Positions 25,984 to 34,502 of a stretch of DNA of 64,000 bases are shown here, piece after piece. The translations under genes and the position numbers were made by a program. The notes beneath the pieces were generated by a model. That model was not told the DNA's origin, made no database searches, and saw only the letters and a program-made list of their open reading frames with translations. Every line of letters starts with the position of its first letter. The first letter of the stretch is position 1. This stretch comes from GCA-2720975 sp964469565. GTDB lineage: Bacteria; Planctomycetota; UBA1135; GCA-002686595. The stretch lies in assembly GCA_964469565.1 (NCBI GenBank), contig CAYXZD010000005.1, positions 124,001 through 188,000 of the forward strand. Direction: 5' to 3'.

Positions 25984-26633
25984 CATGCCTGCGCCCCCAG
26001 ACAGTCCATGCAACCCGCGAAGACTTCTTCAGGGGAGCGGTTTCCGTCCACCGTACAGCACAGATCTTGTGCGCTGTAATGGCCGACAAGAGGTTGGGTC
26101 TGCGCGTGATAGACACCCAAGCGCTCAGTGACCACATCGGGATGATCGTCACTGCGCTGATACAGTTCGCCGCCGCATTGGTCGCAGATGCCCTCTTGCG
26201 CCGGTGGAGAAAACTGACGGTGCTGAATGTTGCTGCACCCACGGCAGAGCAAGCGACCGCTTGAGCGTCCCACGATCACCTCATCGGGAACATCGATGTT
26301 GAGCACGGTCAGTGAAACATCGTTGCTCAGGCGTTGGTCTAGGGCGGTGGCCTGGGGCAGGGTGCGCGGGAAGCCATCGAGCAGGTAGCCCTTGCTGCAA
26401 TCTGCTCGACTCGTTCGATCGAAGAGCATATCGACAGTGAGTTCATCAGGAACCAGCTGACCGCTATCCATGAACCCGCGTGCTCGTTCGCCGAGCTCGG
26501 TGCCCTTGGAAAGGTTCTCGCGGAAGAGATCACCCGTGGAGATATGCGGTAGGGACAAGGACTCCGTCAGGCGCGCTGCCTGGGTCCCCTTGCCCGCACC
26601 GGGTGCTCCGAGAAGGATGATCACTTGGGTCAT
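25983..26633 (-). CDS. adk: Adenylate kinase
   Basis: Interconverts ATP + AMP and 2 ADP (216 aa). P-loop GAPGAGKGTQ is at 8-17, and the AMP site has HISTGDLFRENL and DGFPRTLPQA. The long LID has a CxxC...CxxC zinc site (CRGCSN and CDQCGG). The frame is open to 26705, but MTQVIILLGAPG at 26633 is the family start, 4 bp after the secY stop. It has the normal spc-operon position. Confidence 0.96.
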   Translation of the reverse strand: MTQVIILLGAPGAGKGTQAARLTESLSLPHISTGDLFRENLSKGTELGERARGFMDSGQLVPDELTVDMLFDRTSRADCSKGYLLDGFPRTLPQATALDQRLSNDVSLTVLNIDVPDEVIVGRSSGRLLCRGCSNIQHRQFSPPAQEGICDQCGGELYQRSDDHPDVVTERLGVYHAQTQPLVGHYSAQDLCCTVDGNRSPEEVFAGCMDCLGAQA

Positions 26634-26637
26634 GAGA

Positions 26638-27951
26638 CTATTTCTCCTCCGAAGATGCCCAAGATGCGGTTCCGCCAGAAGAATCCCCACCACCGTCGTA
26701 TTCACGCATGACGAGCTGGGCGTTGAGTTTGTCCACCAATTCGAGAGCCACCCCCACGACGATGAGCACTGAAGTGCCCCCCAGGAAGTAGCGCATCTGG
26801 GTGGTCATGCCTTGCCCTTCGGTAACAAAGTTCGGCAAGACCGCCACGGCGGCCAAGAACGCAGCACCTGCAAGGGTGACGCGTGTCAGTACACCTGAAA
26901 GGTACTCGGCCGTTTTCACACCCGGTCGAATCCCTGGGATGAATGAGCCGCTCTCACGCAGGTTATTGGCGATTTCCTCGGGCTGGAACATCAAGCGGTT
27001 CCAAAAGAACGAGAACGAGAAGATCAAGCCTGCATACAGGGTGACATACACAAAGCCCGTTTGATCTTGGAAGATGCGTTCCATACGCCCCCACCCAAAC
27101 CACTGAAAGAGGATGCCAGGGATCACGAAGAGAACCGATGCGAAAATGATCGGCATCACCCCGGCCATGTTGACCTTCAAGGGCAGGTAGTGGCGTTGTC
27201 CCCCGTAAACTCGTCTTCCACGAGTGAGGCGTGCGTATTGAATGGGCACCCGGCGGGCCCCCTTATGCATGAACACCACGACGAAAATGGTCACGGCCCA
27301 AATGGCCACCATGGTCATCAAGGTCTGCCAGAAATCAGGGTTGCCAGCGATGGTTGCGAAGCTCGATGGCAGGTTGACGATAATTCCCGCCATGATGATG
27401 AGGGAGGCACCATTGCCTACCCCGTACTCGGTAATCAATTCACCGATCCACATGACCAAGAGGGCTCCACCCATCAGGCCACAGATCACCACAAACGCTA
27501 AGCGTACCGGACTGCCCTGCATGGAGGGGTCGACCATCTGGTCCTTGTACTGCAAGAACACGCCGGTATAGATGAAGATGGCTTGAACCAACGCAATGGG
27601 CACGACGCACAACCGGGTCCACTGGTTGATCTTCTTCTGACCAGCGGCACCTTCTTTGGCCACGGCTTCCAAAGTGGGAGACACCTTGGTCAACATGGAG
27701 AAGATGATGGAGGCCGAAATGTAGGGCATGATCCCCAAGGCAAATATTGTGGTTTGCCCGATGGCACCTCCAGAGAGGGCGGAAAGAAGGCCAAAGATTC
27801 CCGTGTCTGAACTGCGCTCGATGAAATCGATGCTCATTCCGGGCAGGGGTACTTGGAATCCAATGCGGTAGCAGACCAGCAGGGCAAAGGTCCTGAAGAT
27901 CTTTTCGCGCGTCTCGGGAGCGCGGAACAGTGTTAGAAAGCTGTTCTCCAC
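26638..27951 (-). CDS. secY: Protein translocase subunit SecY
   Basis: Channel subunit of the Sec translocon with ten membrane helices (437 aa). Family segments include FRTFALLVCYRIGFQVPLPG, ALGIMPYISASIIFSML, GVGNGASLIIMAGI and GGTSVLIVVGVALELVDKL. A short Gly/Ser-rich cytosolic tail follows. It lies between rplO (3 bp) and adk (4 bp). Its partner secE is about 26 kb upstream in the same supercluster. Confidence 0.97.
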   Translation of the reverse strand: MENSFLTLFRAPETREKIFRTFALLVCYRIGFQVPLPGMSIDFIERSSDTGIFGLLSALSGGAIGQTTIFALGIMPYISASIIFSMLTKVSPTLEAVAKEGAAGQKKINQWTRLCVVPIALVQAIFIYTGVFLQYKDQMVDPSMQGSPVRLAFVVICGLMGGALLVMWIGELITEYGVGNGASLIIMAGIIVNLPSSFATIAGNPDFWQTLMTMVAIWAVTIFVVVFMHKGARRVPIQYARLTRGRRVYGGQRHYLPLKVNMAGVMPIIFASVLFVIPGILFQWFGWGRMERIFQDQTGFVYVTLYAGLIFSFSFFWNRLMFQPEEIANNLRESGSFIPGIRPGVKTAEYLSGVLTRVTLAGAAFLAAVAVLPNFVTEGQGMTTQMRYFLGGTSVLIVVGVALELVDKLNAQLVMREYDGGGDSSGGTASWASSEEK

Positions 27952-27954
27952 TCC

Positions 27955-28506
27955 CTAGGCCTCTTCGTCCCCTTCGGGGGTTGGGGTTTCAGCTGGCGCC
28001 TCGGCGCCCGGGGCAGAATCGGAACTGTCGTTGGCGCCTTCAACCACCTCTCGGCCACGTGAATCGATAACCACGATGGTTCCACCAGCCGCCACGATTT
28101 TCTCACCCGCGCTGGCACTGCACTTTTGCAAGCGAACCGTCAGCTTACGCTCAAGGGTTCCGTTGCCGAGGACCTTGAGCAGATCAGAGGTGCGGCTCAC
28201 AAGGCCGTGATCGAGGATCGCCTTGAGATCCACCACATCCCCATCGTTGAAAGCATTCAGTGCCTCCACATTAATGGTGGTGTAATCCACGCGGAAACGC
28301 GCGTTGGTGAATCCACGCTTGGGGACTCGACGGTAGATCGGCATCTGTCCGCCTTCATAGCCGGGACGACGGCTGGCACCCGAACGGGCACCGCGCCCCT
28401 TGTGACCACGGCCACAGGTCTTACCGGAACCCGACCCAGGTCCACGGCCGACGCGCTGGCGTGCTTTGTACTTGGTGCCCTTGGCACAAACTGTTTTGAG
28501 GTCCAT
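27955..28506 (-). CDS. rplO: 50S ribosomal protein L15
   Basis: Late-assembling 23S binder (183 aa, longer than the usual 145-150). It has RVGRGPGSGSGKTCGRGHKGRGARSG-type glycine-rich N-terminal motifs, GYEGGQMPIYRRVPKRGF, and a C-terminal acidic tail (SSDSAPGAEAPAETPTPEG) beyond the family core. The frame extends to 28722. AGGGAG 9 nt before MDLKTVC at 28506 decides the start. rpmD (L30), usually between rpsE and rplO, is absent: only 46 bp separate them. Confidence 0.96.
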   Translation of the reverse strand: MDLKTVCAKGTKYKARQRVGRGPGSGSGKTCGRGHKGRGARSGASRRPGYEGGQMPIYRRVPKRGFTNARFRVDYTTINVEALNAFNDGDVVDLKAILDHGLVSRTSDLLKVLGNGTLERKLTVRLQKCSASAGEKIVAAGGTIVVIDSRGREVVEGANDSSDSAPGAEAPAETPTPEGDEEA

Positions 28507-28552
28507 GTTGATCGACTCCCTTGGATGCTTGGATTCTGTGGAAGGGACGGGG

Positions 28553-29065
28553 CTACAGCTCGACGCCGCGGAGCTTGGCCGCATCCTCAGCTGAACGCAG
28601 CTGAGCGAGGGCGGCAAGGGTGGCCTTGACCAGGTTGATAGGGTTAGTGGACCCGTGTGATTTGGAGAGCAAGTTCTTGATCCCCGCCATCTCCGCAACA
28701 GCACGCACAGATGTGCCAGCAATAATTCCGGTACCGTCGGAGGCCGGGACTAGGGTGATGCGGGCTCCACAAAACTCACCGGTCACCTCGTGAGGAATCG
28801 AGCCCCAAGAGGTCATCGGTACAGGCTGAAGGTGCTTGCGACCGTCTTTGTTAGCCTTTTCAATGCAGCCCGGCACCTGACGGGCCTTGCCGAATCCGAA
28901 GCCCACGTGGCCTTCTCGATCCCCCACAACCACGAGGGCTGAGAAGGAGAAGCGTCGGCCACCCTTCACAACCGCCGCACAGCGGTTCACCGTGATCAGT
29001 TGCTCGGAGAGGTTTGTGATCTCGTCGACTTCGACGTGATCGAGGTATTCAATCGTGTGTTTCAT
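28553..29065 (-). CDS. rpsE: 30S ribosomal protein S5
   Basis: Decoding-fidelity protein with a double-stranded RNA-binding N-terminal domain (170 aa). It has LSEQLITVNRCAAVVKGGRR, FGFGKARQVPGCIEKA and GTGIIAGTSVRAVAEMAGI. It lies between rplR and rplO. Confidence 0.97.
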   Translation of the reverse strand: MKHTIEYLDHVEVDEITNLSEQLITVNRCAAVVKGGRRFSFSALVVVGDREGHVGFGFGKARQVPGCIEKANKDGRKHLQPVPMTSWGSIPHEVTGEFCGARITLVPASDGTGIIAGTSVRAVAEMAGIKNLLSKSHGSTNPINLVKATLAALAQLRSAEDAAKLRGVEL

Positions 29066-29084
29066 AGTCGCTAGTGTTCCGCGC

Positions 29085-29459
29085 TTAGAACTTCAGTCCG
29101 CCCTCACGAGCAGCTTCGGCGAGTGCCTTCACCCGGCCGTGATACTTGGAATAGCCCCGATCAAAGGCCACGGTCTCGACACCAGCCTCCTTGGCAAGGC
29201 GAGCAATCTCCGCACCGATCACGCTGGCGCGCTCGGTCTTAGTCTTGCCGTTCAGCGCATCCGCAAGGGACTTAGCCGTGGAAGACGTGGCCGCAAGGGT
29301 GCGCCCTTGCACGTCGTCGATCACCTGGGCCGAGATGTGCTTGAGAGTCCTATGGACAGAAAGCCGGGGGCGATCTGTACCGAGGCGTTGACGCGAGCGT
29401 CCACTCATGGAGCGACGCTTTCGCCGCTGATTCTTTAGGTTGGTGTGTGCCTTACTCAT
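29085..29459 (-). CDS. rplR: 50S ribosomal protein L18
   Basis: 5S rRNA-binding protein (124 aa). It has RPRLSVHRTLKHISAQVID, AKEAGVETVAFDRGYSKYHGRV and the terminal ALAEAAREGGLKF. Its basic N-terminus (NQRRKRRSMSGRSRQR) is normal. It starts 2 bp after rplF. Confidence 0.97.
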   Translation of the reverse strand: MSKAHTNLKNQRRKRRSMSGRSRQRLGTDRPRLSVHRTLKHISAQVIDDVQGRTLAATSSTAKSLADALNGKTKTERASVIGAEIARLAKEAGVETVAFDRGYSKYHGRVKALAEAAREGGLKF

Positions 29460-29461
29460 GG

Positions 29462-30007
29462 TTAGCTACCGAAGCTCTTGCCAGCCTTGCGCCGGACATA
29501 CTCGCCTACATATCGAATCCCCTTACCCTTGTAGGGCTCGGGTGGACGGACCGCGCGCACGTTGGCCGCAAGCTGCCCGACCTGTTGACGATCACATCCG
29601 GTGATCGTCATCGCAGTGGGGTTCGGACAATCCACAGCCAATCCCTCGGGGATGGGAATTTCAACCGGGTGGCAGAAACCGATGTTCAGGACAATATTCT
29701 TGCCTTGCACCTTGCCGTTCCAACCCACTCCGTGGATCTCGAGTTTCTTCTCAAACCCTTTAGTGACGCCTTCCACCATGTTGGCAATCAGGGCACGGGT
29801 CAGACCGTGGAAGGCACGTGCTTCCTTGGCGGACCCTGAGCCAGAGATTGAGACCTGGGCCTCGTTGCCCTCAACGGCCACGCTGACCTCAGGACGGAAT
29901 GGCATCGCTAGGTTTCCCTTGGGACCTTTGACGCTGACTTGATCCCCTTTCACGTCAACATTGACGCCAGCAGGAATGGTGATGGGTGCTTTACCGATAC
30001 GGGACAT
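29462..30007 (-). CDS. rplF: 50S ribosomal protein L6
   Basis: Protein near the factor-binding centre, with two tandem related folds (181 aa). It starts MSRIGKAPITIPAGVNVD and ends with GRPPEPYKGKGIRY-type sequence (here RPPEPYKGKGIRYVGE) and VRRKAGKS. It has the standard spc position, 15 bp after rpsH. Confidence 0.97.
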   Translation of the reverse strand: MSRIGKAPITIPAGVNVDVKGDQVSVKGPKGNLAMPFRPEVSVAVEGNEAQVSISGSGSAKEARAFHGLTRALIANMVEGVTKGFEKKLEIHGVGWNGKVQGKNIVLNIGFCHPVEIPIPEGLAVDCPNPTAMTITGCDRQQVGQLAANVRAVRPPEPYKGKGIRYVGEYVRRKAGKSFGS

Positions 30008-30022
30008 GGTTAGATTCTCGTC

Positions 30023-30418
30023 CTAGTAGACCTGTGCGAGGACCTCTCCGCCGACACGCAACTCACGGGCCTGACGGTCCGAGATCACGCCCTTGGGAGT
30101 GGAGACAACGTGGATCCCTTGGCCGCGCAGAACGGGCTTGAGCTCTTCCACGCCAGCGTAGACCCGGCAACCGGGCTTGCTGATCCGTTCAATATTTCGA
30201 ATCACCCTCTCACCCTCGATGCCGTATTTGAGCTCGATGGTCAGGGTGCTTGCCGGCTGGCCCTCTTCAACAGAGTAGCTGGCTACAAAGCCCTCGGCCT
30301 TGAGGACTTCCGCAATGGCCACGCGCAACTTCGTTGCAGGCATGGACACCTTAGCTTGATAAATGGAGTTACTGTTGCGAATGCGCGTGAGCATGTCCGC
30401 GATGGGGTCTGTCATCAT
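30023..30418 (-). CDS. rpsH: 30S ribosomal protein S8
   Basis: Central-domain assembly protein, often the repressor of spc-type operons (131 aa). It starts MMTDPIADMLTRIRNSN and ends with STPKGVISDRQARELRVGGE. Two Met codons in tandem at the start are equally possible. It follows rpsN by 13 bp. Confidence 0.97.
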   Translation of the reverse strand: MMTDPIADMLTRIRNSNSIYQAKVSMPATKLRVAIAEVLKAEGFVASYSVEEGQPASTLTIELKYGIEGERVIRNIERISKPGCRVYAGVEELKPVLRGQGIHVVSTPKGVISDRQARELRVGGEVLAQVY

Positions 30419-30431
30419 GGCTGGAACCTCT

Positions 30432-30617
30432 CTACCAGGAAGCCTTGCGCATACCGGGGATCTCGCCCAAGTGGGCGTGCTCCCTCAGGCAAATGCGGCA
30501 GATACCGAATTTACGATAGACAGCGCGCGGCCGACCACAAAAGTTGCAGCGGGTGTAAGCACGTGTCGAGAACTTGGGGGGCCGAGCGCTCTTAGCAATC
30601 AGTGATTTCTTAGCCAT
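30432..30617 (-). CDS. rpsN: 30S ribosomal protein S14, zinc-binding type
   Basis: Short S14 (61 aa) with zinc ligands in CNFC...CRIC (spacing 2-12-2). It has RPRAVYRKFGICRIC and ends GEIPGMRKASW, the classic C+ form. The frame extends to 30680, but MAKKSLIAKS at 30617 is the family start. It lies between rplE (4 bp) and rpsH. Confidence 0.97.
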   Translation of the reverse strand: MAKKSLIAKSARPPKFSTRAYTRCNFCGRPRAVYRKFGICRICLREHAHLGEIPGMRKASW

Positions 30618-30621
30618 GGAA

Positions 30622-31179
30622 CTAGTTCTTACCCTCGTTTCGGTTCTTGAAGGGCATCCCCAAGTTCCGCAGCAAGGCATAACCCTGCTCGTCTGTGTCG
30701 GCCGTGGTCACGAAGGTGATGTCCATGCCCTGCTGGAAGTCGATTCGATCGAAGTCGATCTCTGGAAAAACGCTTTGCTCGGACAGGCCAACGGTGTAGT
30801 TGCCACGACCGTCGAGCTTGTCCTTGACGCCGCGGAAGTCACGAATACGGGGCATGACGACCGAGATCAATCGGTCCGCAAACTCCCACATGCGGTCTCC
30901 ACGCAAAGTAACTGCACAGCCAATGGGCATGCCCTCACGCAGCTTGAAGCCCGCGATAGAGCGGCGAGCCAAACGAATCGTCGGCTTCTGCCCGCTAATC
31001 GTTGCTAGCTGACCGGCAGCCGTCTCAACCTTGGCCTTGGACTCAACGGCGCCCTTGACCCCCATGTTGATGACGATTTTTTCGATGGTCGGCACTGCAT
31101 GCTCGTTCGTGAAGCCAAAGGACTCCTTGAGTTTGGCACGCACGTCCGACTGGTACATTTCCTTAAGCCTAGGACTCAT
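30622..31179 (-). CDS. rplE: 50S ribosomal protein L5
   Basis: 5S rRNA binder that contacts P-site tRNA (185 aa). It has PTIEKIVINMGVKGAV, ISGQKPTIRLARRSIAGFKLREG and GMDITFVTTADTDEQGYALL. It has the standard position after rplX. Confidence 0.97.
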   Translation of the reverse strand: MSPRLKEMYQSDVRAKLKESFGFTNEHAVPTIEKIVINMGVKGAVESKAKVETAAGQLATISGQKPTIRLARRSIAGFKLREGMPIGCAVTLRGDRMWEFADRLISVVMPRIRDFRGVKDKLDGRGNYTVGLSEQSVFPEIDFDRIDFQQGMDITFVTTADTDEQGYALLRNLGMPFKNRNEGKN

Positions 31180-31184
31180 GATCT

Positions 31185-31445
31185 CTATTCCTTAGCGGGC
31201 CGCTTGCGGGTGCCCTTACCCGTCTGTGGATCGAGCAACAGCACGTTGCTGGCGTGAATCGGGCATTCTACCTCAATTCGCTCACCCTTCGGATTCTGCT
31301 GAGTGGGCTTGAGGTTCTTGACGCGCAAGTTCACCCCCTCCACCACGACCCGATTGCGATCGCGCAGCACTTCCTTGACAGAGCCTGTGCGGCCCTTGTT
31401 GTTCCCGGCGATGACAATCACCTGGTCTCCAGTGTTGACGTGCAT
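31185..31445 (-). CDS. rplX: 50S ribosomal protein L24
   Basis: Assembly initiator with a KOW motif (86 aa). Features are VNTGDQVIVIAGNNKGRTGSV, VVEGVNLRVKNLKPTQQNPKG and IHASNVLLLDPQTGK. It overlaps the end of rplN by one base. Confidence 0.97.
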   Translation of the reverse strand: MHVNTGDQVIVIAGNNKGRTGSVKEVLRDRNRVVVEGVNLRVKNLKPTQQNPKGERIEVECPIHASNVLLLDPQTGKGTRKRPAKE

Positions 31446-31813
31446 CAGATCACCTCCTGGGCCAACGACACAATCTTCATGTAGTTTTGCTCCCGCAGTT
31501 CACGGGCCACGGCACCAAAAATGCGCGTTCCGCGCGGGTTGCCGTCCTGGTCGATGATCACTAAGGCGTTACGGTCAAAGCGCACGTAAGAGCCATCGGT
31601 GCGCCGGGTGTTTTTCTTCACCCGCACGATAACTCCCTTGACGATGGTGCCCTTCTTCAACTCAGACCCAGCGATCGATTTTTGAACCGAAGCAACAATG
31701 ATGTCACCTAGGCTGGCATAGCGACGGTGGGTTCCGCCCAACACCTTGATACAGCGCACCAGCTTGGCGCCGGTGTTGTCAGCCACATCGAGAGTCGTTT
31801 GCATCTGAATCAT
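31445..31813 (-). CDS. rplN: 50S ribosomal protein L14
   Basis: Interface protein forming bridge B8 (122 aa). It has MIQMQTTLDVADNTGAKLV, CIKVLGGTHRRYASLGDIIV and RGTRIFGAVARELREQNYMKIVSLA. It overlaps rpsQ by 4 bp (coupled). Confidence 0.98.
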   Translation of the reverse strand: MIQMQTTLDVADNTGAKLVRCIKVLGGTHRRYASLGDIIVASVQKSIAGSELKKGTIVKGVIVRVKKNTRRTDGSYVRFDRNALVIIDQDGNPRGTRIFGAVARELREQNYMKIVSLAQEVI

Positions 31814-32151
31814 GACTGCTCTCCTACACCATCTTGGGTACCAGCATCATCGGCACTGGCAACATCCGCTGGTGTGACGAGGGGTGTCACGGCGCTCTTC
31901 ACGATGCGCTCCAAGCGCCAGCGCTTGAGCTTCGAGAGGGGGCGGCATTCTGTGATGTCCACCGTATCGCCCTCACAAGCCTGGTTCGTTTCGTCATGGG
32001 CATAGACCTTGACGTGCCGGCTAATGAACTTGCGGTACTTAGGGTGTTGGAAGCGGCGTTCGACAGAGACCGTGATGGTCTTGTCGGCCTTTGCGCCAGA
32101 GACTACGCCCTGAAGCACCTTGCGACTGTTTCTTTGCTGGGGATCGCTCAT
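31810..32151 (-). CDS. rpsQ: 30S ribosomal protein S17
   Basis: Primary 16S-binding OB-fold protein (113 aa, family about 85). It has KVLQGVVSGAKADKTITVSVERR, HPKYRKFISRHVKVYAHDE and GDTVDITECRPLSKLKRW, then about 25 extra Ala/Asp/Val-rich residues. The frame extends to 32295, and MSDPQQRNSR at 32151 is taken as the start, 4 bp after rpmC. Confidence 0.96.
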   Translation of the reverse strand: MSDPQQRNSRKVLQGVVSGAKADKTITVSVERRFQHPKYRKFISRHVKVYAHDETNQACEGDTVDITECRPLSKLKRWRLERIVKSAVTPLVTPADVASADDAGTQDGVGEQS

Positions 32152-32155
32152 CGCT

Positions 32156-32371
32156 CTACTGCTTGGACGCCTTACCGTGGATGCCGTTCGCGCGTTCGTG
32201 CAGCACCGTGTGCACACGCGCGATGGAACGGCGGACAACTCTGATCTGGGCCGTGTTGGCAGAACTGCCTGCCACGGCGGCGAAACGCAAGTCAAAGAGT
32301 TGCTTGCGCATCTGGCCGAGGTCGTATGCGAGCTCGGAGTCTGTCTTACTGTCGATTTCTTCGATCTTCAT
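32156..32371 (-). CDS. rpmC: 50S ribosomal protein L29
   Basis: Small two-helix protein at the tunnel exit near the SRP/trigger-factor site (71 aa). It has LAYDLGQMRKQLFDLRFA and NTAQIRVVRRSIARVHTVL. It lies 75 bp after rplP and 4 bp before rpsQ. Confidence 0.96.
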   Translation of the reverse strand: MKIEEIDSKTDSELAYDLGQMRKQLFDLRFAAVAGSSANTAQIRVVRRSIARVHTVLHERANGIHGKASKQ

Positions 32372-32446
32372 GATTGCTTGTCTCGTCCGCGATCAGAGCA
32401 AGGCACTTAGCCAAGGCCCTGTTGGCGGTTGGGGGATGAACCCGGA

Positions 32447-32866
32447 CTAGTGACTGGGGAGCCTCCTGACCATCCGAACCTTGATGGGCATCTTGTGGGC
32501 GATGCGCTTGAAGGCCAAGCGAGCTTGATCCTCTGTGCAGTTGCCCAATTCGAAAAGCATGGTGCCCGGACGAACGACGGCCACCCACTGATCGAGGTCT
32601 CCCTTGCCTTTACCCATGCGTGTCTCAGCAGGCTTGGAGGTAATGGGCTTGTCGGGGAAAACGCGGATCCAGATCTTGGCCGTTCCGCCGCAGGCCCGGT
32701 TGGCAGCCACACGTGAAGCCTCCAGTTGACGACCGGTAATCCACGCGGGGTCCAACGCTTGCAGGCCGTACTCGCCAAAGCTGACGCGGTTGCCACGTTG
32801 GGCATATCCTTTCAATTTGCCACGCATCACCTTGCGGTGCTTGTGTCGTTTGGGCATGTAAGCCAT
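32447..32866 (-). CDS. rplP: 50S ribosomal protein L16
   Basis: Late assembly protein near the A site (139 aa). It has MPKRHKHRKVMRGKLKGYA, the RACGGTAKIWIRVFPDKPIT block and MGKGKGDLDQWVAVVRPG. The frame opens at MAYMPKR; the internal Met (32857) is the more family-like start, while the first ATG overlaps the rpsC stop by one base (TAATG). Confidence 0.97.
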   Translation of the reverse strand: MAYMPKRHKHRKVMRGKLKGYAQRGNRVSFGEYGLQALDPAWITGRQLEASRVAANRACGGTAKIWIRVFPDKPITSKPAETRMGKGKGDLDQWVAVVRPGTMLFELGNCTEDQARLAFKRIAHKMPIKVRMVRRLPSH

Positions 32867-33609
32867 TAGCGGCCTCCTTGAGACTGGGCTCCACCACCGT
32901 GCCCGCCGGGACGGCCTCCACGGCGCGGTCCTCGTTCCATGCGGCCACCGGATGCGGACACTGTGCGGTAGTTGACTTTCTCGCCGCGGTCGATGTCACC
33001 CTTGTAGATCCAAACCTTCACACCGATGATTCCGAAGGTGGTCAGGGAGTTGGCGGTGCCGTACTCCACGTGTGATTGCAGGGTAGAGAGGGGTACGCGG
33101 CCCTCGCGCTCCTTGGCCGTACGGGCCATATCTGCACCATTCAGGCGACCGTTGATTTCAACCTTGATGCCCTTGGCACCCGCCTGAATTGTCGTCTGGA
33201 TGGCCTTCTTGATGGCACGGCGGAAAGCCATACGACGCTTGAGGGCGTCCGCGATCACCTCAGCCACGAGGGTGGCGGAGAGCTCGGGTCGCTTCACCTC
33301 GTGAATCGTGAGGTGCACGGTCATCCCTGCAATCGCCTGCAACTCAGCTTTGAGTTGGTCGATGCGCACACCCTTGCGACCCACGAGAACGCCTGGGCGG
33401 GCCGTGAAGATCACAACGTTGACGGCTTCGCCTGTACGCTCAATCTCGATGCGGGGAATCCCGGCCGAACCGTATTCCTTCATCACATGGGCGCGGATCT
33501 GCCTGTCCTGCAATAGGTAGTCCGCAAAGTTGCGGCCGCCGTGCCAACGGGAAGCCCAAGGCTCGATGATGCCGATTCGGTAACCGGTGGGGTGTATCTT
33601 TTGTCCCAT
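32866..33609 (-). CDS. rpsC: 30S ribosomal protein S3
   Basis: mRNA-entry protein with a KH domain (247 aa). It has MGQKIHPTGYRIGIIEPWAS, RPGVLVGRKGVRIDQLKAEL (KH GxxG), and GAKGIKVEINGRLNGADMAR with VSASGGRMERGPRRGGRPG. The last 25 residues are a Gly/Arg-rich tail. It lies 10 bp after rplV. Confidence 0.97.
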   Translation of the reverse strand: MGQKIHPTGYRIGIIEPWASRWHGGRNFADYLLQDRQIRAHVMKEYGSAGIPRIEIERTGEAVNVVIFTARPGVLVGRKGVRIDQLKAELQAIAGMTVHLTIHEVKRPELSATLVAEVIADALKRRMAFRRAIKKAIQTTIQAGAKGIKVEINGRLNGADMARTAKEREGRVPLSTLQSHVEYGTANSLTTFGIIGVKVWIYKGDIDRGEKVNYRTVSASGGRMERGPRRGGRPGGHGGGAQSQGGR

Positions 33610-33619
33610 AGTGTTTGCG

Positions 33620-34135
33620 CTAGCTCTCCTGATCCTCGGAAGCGGGTTCAGAGGGGGTCGGCTCGTCAGCTGGAGCCTCGGTCTTCTTGGGTGTGGCTTC
33701 GGGTTTTGGTTCAGGCTTCTCGACAGGCTCCTCTACAGGCTTCTCGATAGACGCTGAGGTAGCTACATCACTTGAGTCGCTATACACAGCCACCGCGATG
33801 GTCAGGTGACTCGTCTTCTTGGTGAACGGCATGGCGCGCCCCTGCGGACCCGGACGCCAGCGCATGCGGTTGTTCAAGAGCGGACCATCATCCGCACGAG
33901 CATCGACGATGACCAAGCGGTTCAGGTCCACGGACTCGTCCTGGGCAGCGTTGGCCACCGCGGACTTGAGCAGACGCAGGTAGAAGGAAGCAGCCCGCTG
34001 GGGCGCAAACTCCAATAGCTCAAAAGCTTCGTTGGCCGATCGATTGCGGATCAGATCCGCAATCAAACGCGCCTTGCGCGCCGTAAGGCGTGCATAGCGA
34101 TGCTTGGCTGTGTAGTCAGTTTGAAGGGTGGTCAC
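33620..34135 (-). CDS. rplV: 50S ribosomal protein L22 with Pro/Glu-rich C-terminal extension
   Basis: Exit-tunnel protein that binds all 23S domains (171 aa, family about 110-120). The core has KHRYARLTARKARLIADLIR, LKSAVANAAQDESVD and RWRPGPQGRAMPFTKKTSHL. Residues from about 120 on form a Pro/Glu/Lys-rich tail (EKPVEEPVEKPEPKPEATP) that must leave the tunnel-side fold. The start codon is GTG. It lies 76 bp after rpsS. Confidence 0.95.
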   Translation of the reverse strand: MTTLQTDYTAKHRYARLTARKARLIADLIRNRSANEAFELLEFAPQRAASFYLRLLKSAVANAAQDESVDLNRLVIVDARADDGPLLNNRMRWRPGPQGRAMPFTKKTSHLTIAVAVYSDSSDVATSASIEKPVEEPVEKPEPKPEATPKKTEAPADEPTPSEPASEDQES

Positions 34136-34211
34136 GGTTTCGTCCGATGAATGCTTTGCCTAATTGAGTAAGCGCTTGGGTGAACTCGAGAGTGGAGAGA
34201 GGGGAAGGCAA

Positions 34212-34493
34212 TCAGCCCGTCTTGAGGCCCTCTTTCTTGTTGGTATGGCCGCGGAATGAGCGCGTTTGTGAGAACTCCCCCAGCTTGTGGCCCACCATGT
34301 CCTCGGTAACAGTGACCTTAAGGTGCTGCTTTCCGTTGTGGACCATGAAGGTGTGCCCGATGAAATCCGGCGGAATCGTGCAGGCACGAGCCCAAGTACG
34401 GATGGGGTTATGGGTGCCCGCAGCGTTCTGCGCGTCCACCTTGGCGGCGAGTTTGGGGTCGATAAACGGCCCTTTCTTAAGACTACGTCCCAT
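34212..34493 (-). CDS. rpsS: 30S ribosomal protein S19
   Basis: Head protein forming bridges to the 50S subunit (93 aa). It has MGRSLKKGPFIDPKLAAKV, RACTIPPDFIGHTFMVHNGK and MVGHKLGEFSQTRSFRGHT. It lies 9 bp after rplB. Confidence 0.98.
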   Translation of the reverse strand: MGRSLKKGPFIDPKLAAKVDAQNAAGTHNPIRTWARACTIPPDFIGHTFMVHNGKQHLKVTVTEDMVGHKLGEFSQTRSFRGHTNKKEGLKTG

Positions 34494-34502
34494 GGTCTAG
34501 GG

